Source of the DNA: an uncultured Aquimarina sp.
Lineage (GTDB): Bacteria > Bacteroidota > Bacteroidia > Flavobacteriales > Flavobacteriaceae
Assembly (NCBI GenBank): GCA_947498775.1
Contig: CANMLL010000015.1
Coordinates: forward strand, 103,711-167,710
Reading direction: 5' to 3'
DNA length: 64,000 nucleotides
Shown: positions 52,200 to 60,636 of the stretch, piece by piece
How positions within the stretch are numbered: the first letter of the stretch is position 1
How the letters are laid out: every line of letters begins with the position of its first letter
Notes under the pieces: model-generated
Seen by the model: only the letters and a program-made list of their open reading frames with translations
Database searches by the model: none
Told to the model about the DNA's origin: nothing
Translations under genes and position numbers: made by a program

Positions 52200-52370
52200 T
52201 CATACCACCACTAGATATACTTCCATTACTTTTTCTGATCTACAATAATCAATGCTTTCGGTAAGGACACATAAATATTGCTCTCTGGTAAACACATCAG
52301 CCCAAAATACTGTAGCAAAGCTTACAAAATATAATCCCGATTTATTATGAAACTTATAATTTCTGCTCAT
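52200..52370 (-). pseudogene. Truncated REP-associated tyrosine (Y1-type) transposase
   Basis: From the ATG at 52370 (MSRNYKFHNKSGLYFVSFATV) the frame continues with FTREQYLCVLTESIDYCRSEKVMEVY and then breaks into LVVV-stop. This matches only the first 50 residues of RAYT/Y1_Tnp proteins; the catalytic HUH and Tyr parts are missing. It is therefore a relic. An alternative upstream extension to 52484 is unlikely to be real. Confidence 0.75.
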
Positions 52371-52900
52371 GACCCGAAAATACAAATAGGTAGTTTCATT
52401 TTTTGAAACTGAAAAAATAGCCACATTTCTGAGGCTATCTTGATCTATCATAGTTTTCGTTTTACTGCTTACTCTTGTTGCCAAGCGGGAGCGATCAATT
52501 ACACGCTAGGAACAGCTAGGGGTGGCTACAAATCATTGTAACTGGTCTTTACTTTTATTTCTTACTCGTACCGCTACGAAGTCACAGACATTCGCAGAGC
52601 ATCACTCTTCGAAGAGCAGGGTAATTGATGTATTTATTGCTAAAAGGAAGATTCAGTTTGTTTTATAAAAAAACCAGCTACATCTCTGTAACTGGTTCTT
52701 ATCATTTAATTTCTCACTCTTAACCGCCAAGCTGATACGGTACCCGACAGAGTCGAGCACTAGCAATCACATTCTTGCGCCATCAGGGGTAAACTCCTTA
52801 CTTAAAGAGTTTGACAAAACATTAATTCTATTATTTAAGATATTCAAAAAGATTTGGATCTTCTTAAAATTATTTCAAGTACTTTTCTAAACCAAAAACC
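52371..52900. repeat. Repeat-rich gap with two more CTACA...TGTAACTGGT copies
   Basis: Copies of the repeat first seen at 51725 occur at about 52527-52610 (CTACAAATCATTGTAACTGG) and 52671-52770 (AAACCAGCTACATCTCTGTA). The latter is followed by CCGCCAAGCTGATACGG and GTCGAGCAC, as in the first copy. No gene is supported. The repeats have diverged, which suggests repeated duplication of a hairpin-plus-tail module. Confidence 0.5.
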
Positions 52901-52908
52901 ACTCCAAA

Positions 52909-52924
52909 GAGTGGCTTTATATTT
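52909..52924 (-). terminator. Terminator after the lipoprotein gene at 52972
   Basis: On the minus strand GCCACTCTTTGGAGTGGTTTTT forms a 6-bp stem with a 4-nt loop and a T-run, 48 bp beyond the stop. Confidence 0.6.
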
Positions 52925-52971
52925 TTATAACATCTCGGAGTGCAAAGCCGAGCTATCGAGTTTTAGAACTA

Positions 52972-53574
52972 TTATTTTTTTATGTTGAACAAATTGAAAA
53001 GTAATTCTTCTTTTGAGCTATTTTTAATTAGGTTTTCCATAAGAATAGCCATCTGAATATTATTTGGAGTATTATAGTTTTTCTTATATTCATCAACTCT
53101 TTGAAGAGAATAATTTTTCCCATTAAAATAATTATCCAAACCTATTTTGTAATAATGTAGATTAGAATTACTATCATCATAGGATTTTGTATTATCTGAT
53201 AAAATAGTATAAGATTTTTCTAAAACTTTATCCGCTTCTGTATCATTTTGTTTTAGTAATAAAACCCCATATAACATTTTAAATGTTGGATCATTTCCTT
53301 TTGATAAATCATAAGCTAATTTGGAAGCGCCTAAGTAATCTCGGTAACTCACTAATAACTTAACCTTTTCCATCTTGAAAAAATTATCCTTTACATCACA
53401 AGCAATAGCCTTATCAATATAATACAAAGCAGAATCTTTATTCTTAACTATTCTATATTCAACATATTTATCATTGAACTTAGAACAATCAATATCTTGA
53501 GATGTATCTTTTGTTTTATTTGACTTACAGAAAGTAAGTGAAAAAGCTAATATCAATAACATGTATCTTCTCAT
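52972..53574 (-). CDS. Lipoprotein downstream of Rhs tip, possible immunity protein
   Basis: The 200-residue protein has a lipobox (SLTFCKS, Cys near 17) followed by an all-helical, TPR-like region (SALYYIDKAIACDVKDNFF, YRDYLGASKLAYDLSKGN, MLYGVLLLKQNDTEADKVL). It begins 6 bp after the stop of the displaced Rhs tip, the position normally taken by an immunity gene. A second TPR lipoprotein occurs beside the other Rhs gene (60637). An immunity role is inference from position. Confidence 0.6.
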   Translation of the reverse strand: MRRYMLLILAFSLTFCKSNKTKDTSQDIDCSKFNDKYVEYRIVKNKDSALYYIDKAIACDVKDNFFKMEKVKLLVSYRDYLGASKLAYDLSKGNDPTFKMLYGVLLLKQNDTEADKVLEKSYTILSDNTKSYDDSNSNLHYYKIGLDNYFNGKNYSLQRVDEYKKNYNTPNNIQMAILMENLIKNSSKEELLFNLFNIKK

Positions 53575-53580
53575 TTTTTT

Positions 53581-54513
53581 CTATTTTAATTTAATCGTAT
53601 TAGAAGTGTCAAACACTCCTGTTTTTCCTGTTTGTTGTAATTTAAATACTGCAGTAGAGTTAACACCAATGCTAAACGATAAACCTTGACGGGTTACACT
53701 TCTAAACTTTGATAGACTTATTGTTGAAGTCGCCTTTCCCGAAGCATGAGAGTCTTTACTGCTAAGCATGGGTCCTGCATATTGAAAAGAATCACTATTG
53801 TTAACACTATTTTTTCCTGTAGGAGTCCACTTTTCTAAACCAAAATTTCCTCCCACACTTTGCAATTGTACTCCAGGAGCCAATGTCTCTGTAGATAATG
53901 TAATATTAACATTCACTCCTGTTATTTCCGTTTCTCCATCAATTCGTTCTTGATTAAAATCTCCTGCATTTTCAATATTCAGATCAAAACTTATTTGTGC
54001 CACATTTTCTAAAATCGTAACTCCTAAAGCACCTTTTCCATCACCTTTTGATCCTCCAAGTGCAACGGCTTCCATAGTATTCCATTCAACATTTTGATCT
54101 TCGGGCACATTTAAATTCTCTTCTACTTCTTCTAAATTAGATCCTACATTTTCCCATTGATCTCCATTTTCAGAAGTAAAATTCTCATCCGTATTATCAA
54201 ACCAAACTACTCGCCCTGTCTGATTTTGATACCAATCATAAACGCCACGCCCGTCTGGGTCAACAAAAAATATGGGGTTATTTAAAGTATAATTATATGT
54301 TGAAAAACTATAGTAATCTTCAGCCAAAGGATCAATGTTCATCCACCTACCAAGTTCTGGATTATAATTACGAGCTGTAATATCAATCCAACCCAGACCT
54401 AACTCATCTTGTTCTTCCTTACCACCAAAACCATAGGTATGATTTCTACCATTTACATCAGAGTTGTACCCTTTATGTTGTAGTCCAAAGGGATAGACGT
54501 TTATACGATTTTT
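53581..54513 (-). pseudogene. Displaced (orphan) Rhs C-terminal tip
   Basis: An open frame of 310 codons begins directly after a TGA at 54514-54516 with no proper start. Its first part is Rhs core: VYPFGLQHKGYNSDVNGRNH, GGKEEQDELGLGWIDITARNY, ELGRWMNIDPLAED and NNPIFFVDPDGRG. About 225 residues of variable tip follow (YDWYQNQTGRVVWFDN onwards), with no toxin family that I recognise. The core part closely matches the intact Rhs gene at 61559, so this is a tip removed from its N-terminal part, silent unless recombined. An internal ATG at 54342 could start a tip-only product. Confidence 0.8.
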
Positions 54514-54516
54514 TCA

Positions 54517-54942
54517 ACATTGGCACACTTTCCCACGGTTCTACTCCAAGAACAGCTTACAGTTTTTTTTAAAGAACGTTCTTTCTATCATCATTTTGCA
54601 CAGCTAAAATACTAAATAACTTCTATTGCCAGCCGCATCATCAAAGCTGTATTTACATAATTAGTATTATAGTCGCTCTTCCTACCGTCAGGGTCTATAA
54701 CGCAATTATATAAAATAGCCGCGCACCAACTGCTATCATTCAAAAATCTGACTTCTAACAGGCTATTTTTACAGAAGATATTATAATACTATACCCATAT
54801 TATCACCTCGTGGACGTGATCTGGACGAGTTTGAGGGCATTTGAAGCGGTTTTTATGCTCTTTGCGTGACGTTCAATCGCCACTTTGGCTATACTATAAA
54901 AGAAGAACAGCCCAAATGCATTAGCCTTACGCTATTCTCCTT
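54517..54942. other. Gap with no clear gene; possible further Rhs relic
   Basis: On the minus strand a short frame (about 54650-54770) reads NCVIDPDGRKSDYN, containing the Rhs-like DPDG sequence, and continues NTNYVNTALMMRLAIEVI-stop. It has no start and may be another tip remnant or chance. The rest holds A/T runs and nothing recognisable. Confidence 0.3.
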
Positions 54943-55158
54943 TTATAGTTCTATTTTTTCTATTGTATCTTGAACAAACGTTTCTTCTTTTCTTTCTTTA
55001 TTAGAGAACCATTGGCACTTGACTTTTCCTGTAAATTTATCATAACTAGCAGTAGACATGTTTAATACCATGATTAATTCAGATACTGTCATTTCTGGAC
55101 CTCCAGATTTTAACTGAACTACATCTCCTAATTTAAATTTTGGTGTAATTTCTTCCAT
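54943..55158 (-). CDS. DUF2158 (YodC-like) small protein
   Basis: The 71-residue protein has KFKLGDVVQLKSGGPEMTV at the N-terminus and GKVKCQWFSNKERKEETF later, both hallmarks of DUF2158. The fold is a small beta-barrel. The function is unknown, although members are common in mobile and accessory regions. It is preceded by a GC-richer stretch full of inverted repeats. Confidence 0.8.
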   Translation of the reverse strand: MEEITPKFKLGDVVQLKSGGPEMTVSELIMVLNMSTASYDKFTGKVKCQWFSNKERKEETFVQDTIEKIEL

Positions 55159-55759
55159 AATTTTAATCTATTATTTATCCATTTTACTTTTTACATTTGG
55201 ATTAAAGTTGAAGTGCGCAACGGCAGTTGCGGCAGACCTTCAGCTTTAATCTAAATGCTAGCCATACGGCGATTGAGTTGCCTGCGTGGCAAACGCAATA
55301 ATTATCATTAAACATAGAGTATTTTTTGTATAAGTTTTTACGGGTTTCCACAGTTTATAAGCTGCGTGCGCGCAAAACTTAGGCGTAGCCGTAGCGTAGA
55401 GGAGCAACCGACGTAGACCGAGAGTGTAACGAAGGGATGCGCCAGACGATTTTTAGGTTTCCGCTTTATCAGATATAAACTTCCACATAAATAATCGGCT
55501 AGGCTGCGACTAAGCGGCGGAGCCAATGAAGTGTGTAAGGGTTTTTTGTGGCGGGTATTATTGACTAATAATCGTGACACAAAAAAGACTGGGAACATGA
55601 CGAGGAGGAACGAAGCGCGGACGGCAAAAGCTTTTTTTTAGTATGCGTAAAAAAGTTTTGCCATAGCAAGGGTGACGACGAGACCTTATAACAGCTTATG
55701 GGCAAAGCATTTTTCTTGCTGCGCCCATAATAACTATCCGAGCATAGCGAGACACTTGG
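55159..55759. repeat. Repeat-rich, GC-shifted intergenic region
   Basis: No gene is supported. The region is GC-richer than its surroundings and dense in small inverted repeats: a GGCAAAAG stem at 55623-55662 and TTATGGGC/GCCCATAA at 55696-55730. Short direct repeats of CGTAG occur around 55382-55412. A frame at 55338-55598 (minus) has an unusual Arg/Leu/Ser-rich composition and looks like chance. The region resembles the spacers of flavobacterial integrative elements. Confidence 0.5.
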
Positions 55760-56053
55760 CTATTTTATTGGTTTTTGTTTTGATGCTTTAAAGTAAATCA
55801 ACTCGATTACTTTTTTACGAGGTTTTAATCGATAGATAATATAATTGTGTTTGCTTATCACTGCCCTTCGAACATATTTATGTTTTCCTGTGACCGGGTA
55901 TATTAAAGGAGTTCTTTGTACCTGTGATTTAAAATCCTCGATATTTTGTTCTAAGGTTAGTATTTCTTTTGATGTCCAATGGGTTTCAAGATATTCCAAA
56001 ACTTCATCTAAACCTTCTAAAGCTTTGGGCGTCCAGACGATTTTTAATGCCAT
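55760..56053 (-). CDS. RelE/ParE-family toxin
   Basis: The 97-residue protein reads LKIVWTPKALEGLDEVLEYLETHW at the N-terminus, TPLIYPVTGKHKYVRRAVISKHNYIIYRL in the middle and the VIELIYFKASKQKP end, a typical ParE/RelE fold. It overlaps the antitoxin gene by 10 bp. Such toxins target gyrase (ParE) or ribosome-bound mRNA (RelE); which one applies here cannot be told. Confidence 0.88.
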   Translation of the reverse strand: MALKIVWTPKALEGLDEVLEYLETHWTSKEILTLEQNIEDFKSQVQRTPLIYPVTGKHKYVRRAVISKHNYIIYRLKPRKKVIELIYFKASKQKPIK

Positions 56054-56292
56054 TTCTTAAAACGCTTCATTGCTTCTTGATCCTCGATGTATTCTCCTCT
56101 ATCTGCTTGAGCAATTCCGATTTCTATATCTTTTTGTTCTTGCTCACTTAAATCATACCACCAATCTGTTTGTTCTTCTTCAAAAACCTTTTTCAGCTTG
56201 GCAAGTAAGGATTCTTTTTGGGTTTGGAGCAATAAATGCATTAACTCTAATTTCGTGCTCTCAATATTCATTACATTCATTTTTACATTCAT
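56044..56292 (-). CDS. Antitoxin partner of the RelE/ParE toxin
   Basis: The 82-residue acidic protein has a helical region (STKLELMHLLLQTQKESLLAKLKKVFEE) and a C-terminal part rich in Glu/Asp (YDLSEQEQKDIEIGIAQADRGEYIEDQEAMKRFKKW). This order, short helix then acidic tail, is common in antitoxins of this class, which typically repress their own operon. The native start may be the internal MNIES (third Met). Gene order is antitoxin then toxin. Confidence 0.85.
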   Translation of the reverse strand: MNVKMNVMNIESTKLELMHLLLQTQKESLLAKLKKVFEEEQTDWWYDLSEQEQKDIEIGIAQADRGEYIEDQEAMKRFKKWH

Positions 56293-56345
56293 AACAAAGA
56301 TAGTTTAATATAATAATATTTTTATAGAGGGACTCACTTGGCTTT

Positions 56346-56720
56346 TTATGGATGCTTTTTGATAAAATAAGAAGGATATAAACCTGTTACTTTTCGGAAG
56401 GCTATAGTAAATGATTCGGCATTATTAAAGCCCATATCTTTGGCAATACCATCAATAGTATATTTCTGTAATTCTTTATTATGCTTTAACTCCTCTACAG
56501 CATGATGTACACGAAGCTCATTAAGATAGCTTTTAAAGTTTTTTCTTTTATAAGAGTTGATGACCTTGGATAAATAACTGGTATTAGTCTTAAGCTGTTT
56601 TGCAACACTACCTAAAGTTATATTTTGATGTAAAAACATTCTTTTTTCTTCAAAGGTTTTTAAGCCCTCCAGTATTTTTTTAAGTGTTTCTCTAGGGATT
56701 TTAATGGTGTCTGTTTTCAT
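56346..56720 (-). CDS. Short AraC-type DNA-binding protein of the recombinase module
   Basis: The 124-residue protein is essentially a single AraC/XylS domain: ITLGSVAKQLKTNTSYLSKVINSYKRKNF and YTIDGIAKDMGFNNAESFTIAFRKVTGLYPSYF. It has no sensing domain. Its ATG is 4 bp after the stop of the upstream recombinase gene, so it belongs to the four-gene module. It may regulate the module or act as an accessory DNA-binding factor for recombination; both are inference. Confidence 0.85.
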   Translation of the reverse strand: MKTDTIKIPRETLKKILEGLKTFEEKRMFLHQNITLGSVAKQLKTNTSYLSKVINSYKRKNFKSYLNELRVHHAVEELKHNKELQKYTIDGIAKDMGFNNAESFTIAFRKVTGLYPSYFIKKHP

Positions 56721-56724
56721 AATA

Positions 56725-57606
56725 TTAGCTGATTGGATGGAAGTTGTTAATGATTTCGTGTAGATTTTCCAGATCGTCTTGTAAGTATCGTTCTGTAGAA
56801 CTGATGTAACGATGTCCTGCTAATACCTGCGTCTTTCTAAGATTGTATTGTTTCAACCAAGCTGTAATAACACTAGCTCTAATCTGCTTACTACTTTCTA
56901 CTTTTTGATTGTATTTTTTAAGCTTTTTAATGATGGTATGGGTAATGATAAATCGATCTCCATACGGGAAGAGTTTATCTGTATCCCTTTGTAATCGTTG
57001 TGATAGATGGATTCTAATATCATTTATGTATTCCATAAAATCCATCATTTGCCACGGTTTTAGTTCTAGTTCCCTGGCGTTACTTCGTTTTCTACTGGGA
57101 ACATAGATTTTACCTTTATGAAGCTGTAAATGTTCTAGTTTTAGATTTTTTAGATCTTGCGTGTCTAAGCCTTGATAGACCAGTAATCCAACAATGATTT
57201 TATTACGTTTTGAGGTGTATTTGTGATATGCTTCTTGGTAATTTTCTGTATCATAACTATAATACAAGTCCTCTAGCTCTTCGGGCTCGAGTAGATTATA
57301 ATTGATGGTTCTTTGTGTTCCTCTTACACTCGTGTTTTCGATTGGATTATCAGTTCGGTATGATTCACTTATCAGATAATTAAAGTAGGTTTTTATACTC
57401 CCAAGTTTATGATTGACCGTCTTTTTACTATTGCCTTTTCGAGTTAGGTGTTTAATATATTTTAAACAAGTTTTGTAATCAATTTCGATAGGCGTAGTCG
57501 ATTGCTTTTTACACCATTTTATAAAATATTGTGATGCTAGTTCTTTGGATGTTATGGTCTTTTCTGTATATCCTTGTTTTCTTAGATAATCGTTATACCT
57601 TTTCAT
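56725..57606 (-). CDS. Tyrosine recombinase (atypical active site)
   Basis: The 293-residue protein has the N-terminal SAM-like domain (YNDYLRKQGYTEKTITSKELASQYFIKWCKK) and a C-terminal catalytic domain. The end IRASVITAWLKQYNLRKTQVLAGHRYISSTERYLQ contains an Arg, the GHRYISSTERY His and the terminal Tyr. At the usual first-Arg position the sequence is YQGLDTQDLKNL, with Asp in place of Arg. Activity may depend on its partner. It overlaps the second recombinase gene by 14 bp. Confidence 0.85.
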   Translation of the reverse strand: MKRYNDYLRKQGYTEKTITSKELASQYFIKWCKKQSTTPIEIDYKTCLKYIKHLTRKGNSKKTVNHKLGSIKTYFNYLISESYRTDNPIENTSVRGTQRTINYNLLEPEELEDLYYSYDTENYQEAYHKYTSKRNKIIVGLLVYQGLDTQDLKNLKLEHLQLHKGKIYVPSRKRSNARELELKPWQMMDFMEYINDIRIHLSQRLQRDTDKLFPYGDRFIITHTIIKKLKKYNQKVESSKQIRASVITAWLKQYNLRKTQVLAGHRYISSTERYLQDDLENLHEIINNFHPIS

Positions 57607-58600
57607 TTTCTATGATTTTTAAGATGTGAGTATAGATTTGTGTGCTTTCTAAGCTACTATGCCCTAAAAAGTGTTTGATACTTTCTAGTGGTACTTCTTT
57701 TTGTAATAAATGGGTAGCGATTGAGTGTCGTAAAGTGTGTAATGTGATTTGCTTTTCTATAATCGTTGTATTCTCTGTAGTTTTTACAATAGTTTGTAAT
57801 CTGTTGGATAAACTTGTACCAAGTAATCGTGTGCCGTGATGATTGAGCAGTAATGCTTCTGTATCGTGTTTGATGTTAAACTCTAATCGTGCATCGTATA
57901 GATATTCTTCAAGGATTTCAAGATTATACCTATTGATGGGCACAAACCTTTCTTTATAATTCTTTCCTTTTCGTACATAGATTCTCTCTTTATCAAAAAG
58001 GATATCGCTAGCATCTAAGTGTATAGCTTCATTTCTTCGTAGTCCGCAACTGTAGAGTAACGTTAGTATCGCTTTATCTCGTTGCCTGTAGCATTTTTTG
58101 TTATGACTATGATTCGTAGCTCTAAAAAGTTGTTTGATTTCTGATTGAGTGAGTATATTGATCTTTTCTTCGGTTGGGTAACTTTCAGATTTCAGATGTA
58201 TACTGATTCCTTTGTGATTATGGTTTTGTAAATATTCTTTAAACTTCTTTAAAGCTTGTTGGTGTTTATTCAGGTAACTTTTACTTAATGCCCCGTATCG
58301 TCTTTCGTTACTACGTTGTTTGAGTTCTTTGTAATACTCTTTGATATGCTTTCCTGTAATTTCATTTATAGTATTGATCTTTTTGTTTTCCAACCAATAG
58401 AAGAACTCTTGCAAGTGGTTTGGTAAATTATAAACTGTGGTATCTGCATATCCTAAGATGTCCAACCATTCTTTAAAATTGGATATAAGCATCCTATAAC
58501 TATCATTTTGTAGCTTTAATTTTTTCATCGGTATGTCTTTTTTGTATTTCTGTGGCGAGTTGTTGTAACTAACTAGCTTTCTTATTTTTAGTTTCGCCAT
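57593..58600 (-). CDS. Tyrosine recombinase, complete active site
   Basis: The 335-residue protein has a core-binding region (SYRMLISNFKEWLDILGYADTTV) and a full catalytic set: SCGLRRNEAIHL (ArgI), the HxxR block TLHTLRHSIATHLLQ, and GHSSLESTQIYTH (His and Tyr nucleophile). An internal start at 58528 (MKKLKLQND) is possible. It overlaps the ATPase gene by 32 bp and its smaller partner by 14 bp. Tandem tyrosine recombinases of this kind are found in Tn554-like and RIT-type elements; whether this belongs to either is not shown. Confidence 0.9.
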   Translation of the reverse strand: MAKLKIRKLVSYNNSPQKYKKDIPMKKLKLQNDSYRMLISNFKEWLDILGYADTTVYNLPNHLQEFFYWLENKKINTINEITGKHIKEYYKELKQRSNERRYGALSKSYLNKHQQALKKFKEYLQNHNHKGISIHLKSESYPTEEKINILTQSEIKQLFRATNHSHNKKCYRQRDKAILTLLYSCGLRRNEAIHLDASDILFDKERIYVRKGKNYKERFVPINRYNLEILEEYLYDARLEFNIKHDTEALLLNHHGTRLLGTSLSNRLQTIVKTTENTTIIEKQITLHTLRHSIATHLLQKEVPLESIKHFLGHSSLESTQIYTHILKIIENEKV

Positions 58601-60137
58601 TCGAGGTGTGGCGACTTGGTGGCGAACTGGCGAGTTCTATTTGTGTAATACAGTTTTGTAATGCTTCATTAATCTGGTCTTTTAACTCGTCATACTCCTG
58701 TAAATCTGCAATCTCGAAGCTGTAACTCTTAGTTTTAGCATTTTTCATACGTTTGATATAACCTTCTTCTAGTAACTGTTTGTTATACCTTCGTAATGTG
58801 GTTTCTTTTACTCGTAGATTTCTGCGTATTTCAGCATTGGTAAATGTAGTTTGTGTATTTTCTTTTAGGTAAGATTTTAACCGTTCTAAATGATTTCGGC
58901 AAGCTCCTGTAATCGTATCACTTTTGTGTAACAATACTTCTTTAATAATCTCATTAGCTTCTTCTATATCTTCGATAATGGTTTCTATATATTCCTCTCC
59001 TGTATGTTGATCATATTGCTTTTCCCTTTGGTATTGCTTGTAAAAGGTAATTGCTTCTATAAATTGTAGATAATGAGTATTTGTTCTTCTTGGTTTAAAT
59101 ACAGATTGTGGCAACTCTAAAAACTCTGCATATGGATTGATAACTTTAACAGGTTGCAATAGCATTTGTACACTTTGTAGTATATCTTTTGCTTTGAGTT
59201 CTGCATCGATATTTACTTTTCCTGCACTAATCAGTCTCTGGTAATACATAATCTTTTGATCTTGTTCGCTAGATTCATCGATGTAGAGTAAAAAACTACG
59301 GTTGCTATTATCTTCGTAGATACTTTCTTGTGTGGTACAGCCTGCAACACTTACAGGACCTTCAACCGTTAAGTGTATAGTTTTAGTATTACCTTTTCGG
59401 TCTTTATGGACTACCGTTTTGGTAATTCTGCGTTTGCTTTGTAATTCTCGTAATGGATAGAGTACAGATTCTGCACCGTCTAAATCTTCGATTAAGATCA
59501 GTTTATTTCGTAATTCTGTACGATTGAAGTAGTAAAAAGCATTCTCGGATAATACGGTAATCTCTACTTTTTCGTGATCTGGTATAAGTTCAGCAACTTT
59601 AGATTGTAAATGTGTTTTTCCTGCTCCTGAACTTCCTAAACTTATGCAATGTAAAGGATTGTAGCTTTTACGGCTTGTAAAAATCAGATACATCAATAAT
59701 CGGTTGGTTTCTTCTCCTATCACACCACTTTGTTCGATAAGCTCATTGGTACGTTTTAGTAAATCTTTTGATTTTAAGAACTTGATAGCAGCTTTTTCTT
59801 CTGCTGTAGATAACTCTTTGATTGTAATTTCTGATTCATCATTATCAAGTTGACTTAATCGATATTGTTCTAGTTCATTGGTTAACTCTTGTAATGTCTT
59901 GCGTACTACACTTGTACCGATTTCTATACGTTCTGCTACTTTTCTAACCAACTTTTCTACTTGGTTATCGTTGTATAAATCTACATTGTGCCTTAGTTTA
60001 GTTTCTGATTTTACTTTGTTAATTCCTAGTGTAACCCGTAAAGCCTCTAAATGATTGAGTTTGATACCGCCTAAAATGGATATTTCTAAGTGTCTTGTAG
60101 TGTAGTTATAATTGTTGGGATTGGCTGTATTGAGCAT
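58569..60137 (-). CDS. P-loop ATPase of mobile element (primase/helicase-like)
   Basis: The 522-residue protein has a Walker A SLGSSGAGKTH (about residue 170) and an acidic Walker B-like ILIEDLDGAES. A motor-like region with VEGPVSVAGCTTQESIYEDNSNRSF follows. N-terminal to this is a predicted DNA-binding part (residues 25-90), and the C-terminus has a winged-helix-like segment (TNAEIRRNLRVKETTLRRYNKQLLEEGY). The overall form resembles primase/helicase-type ATPases of integrative elements, but I cannot name a precise family. It is first in the recombinase operon, divergent from the XRE regulator. Confidence 0.75.
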   Translation of the reverse strand: MLNTANPNNYNYTTRHLEISILGGIKLNHLEALRVTLGINKVKSETKLRHNVDLYNDNQVEKLVRKVAERIEIGTSVVRKTLQELTNELEQYRLSQLDNDESEITIKELSTAEEKAAIKFLKSKDLLKRTNELIEQSGVIGEETNRLLMYLIFTSRKSYNPLHCISLGSSGAGKTHLQSKVAELIPDHEKVEITVLSENAFYYFNRTELRNKLILIEDLDGAESVLYPLRELQSKRRITKTVVHKDRKGNTKTIHLTVEGPVSVAGCTTQESIYEDNSNRSFLLYIDESSEQDQKIMYYQRLISAGKVNIDAELKAKDILQSVQMLLQPVKVINPYAEFLELPQSVFKPRRTNTHYLQFIEAITFYKQYQREKQYDQHTGEEYIETIIEDIEEANEIIKEVLLHKSDTITGACRNHLERLKSYLKENTQTTFTNAEIRRNLRVKETTLRRYNKQLLEEGYIKRMKNAKTKSYSFEIADLQEYDELKDQINEALQNCITQIELASSPPSRHTSNGETKNKKAS

Positions 60138-60296
60138 TGTTGAAAAATAGTTTTAAAAAGTTTTTTAAGACTTATCATTCACAAAGCTACATTATCAATC
60201 TTATATAAACAAGCTTTTTCATTATTGTTTATGACTTATAAATCATCTATTTTTGCTAAAACACTGATTTTACAATCATTTTCAATACTTATCATT

Positions 60297-60626
60297 ATGG
60301 ATTTTGGAGATAATATGATGTTACTACGTAAGAAGAAAAAGCTTTCTCAAGCTGCCTTGGGTAAGATGATCGGTACTTCTGGTGATGTAGTAGGAAGGTA
60401 TGAGCGTGGCGATATTAAACCATCTATTGATGTAGTGGTAAAAATCGCAGATTCCTTAGAGGTTTCTGTGGATTATTTGATTGGTAAAAGTAAATTAGAA
60501 CTTGATAAACAAGCTTTAGCACGTCTGGAACGTATCTCTGAACTCTCCGAGGAGAACAAAAACTTCCTCTACAATATGATCGATATGGCGTTACGAGATT
60601 TTAAAACTAAAAATGCTTATACCTAA
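60297..60626 (+). CDS. XRE-family transcriptional regulator (element repressor)
   Basis: The start is the ATG at 60297 (MDFGDNMMLLRKKKKLSQAAL, 109 residues); a longer frame from 60225 is less likely. The helix-turn-helix is LRKKKKLSQAALGKMIGTSGDVVGRYERGDIKPS, followed by IDVVVKIADSLEVSVDYLIG. It is a typical phage or ICE repressor. Facing the recombinase module across about 160 bp, it probably controls that module. Confidence 0.88.
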   Translation: MDFGDNMMLLRKKKKLSQAALGKMIGTSGDVVGRYERGDIKPSIDVVVKIADSLEVSVDYLIGKSKLELDKQALARLERISELSEENKNFLYNMIDMALRDFKTKNAYT

Positions 60627-60636
60627 AAAATAAACA

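Noticed and set aside
55338..55598. Minus-strand frame of 86 codons in the GC-shifted region.
   Set aside because: Its composition (Arg/Leu/Ser/Pro-rich) is unlike the neighbouring genes, it has no recognisable motif and it overlaps a cluster of inverted repeats. It is most likely a chance frame.
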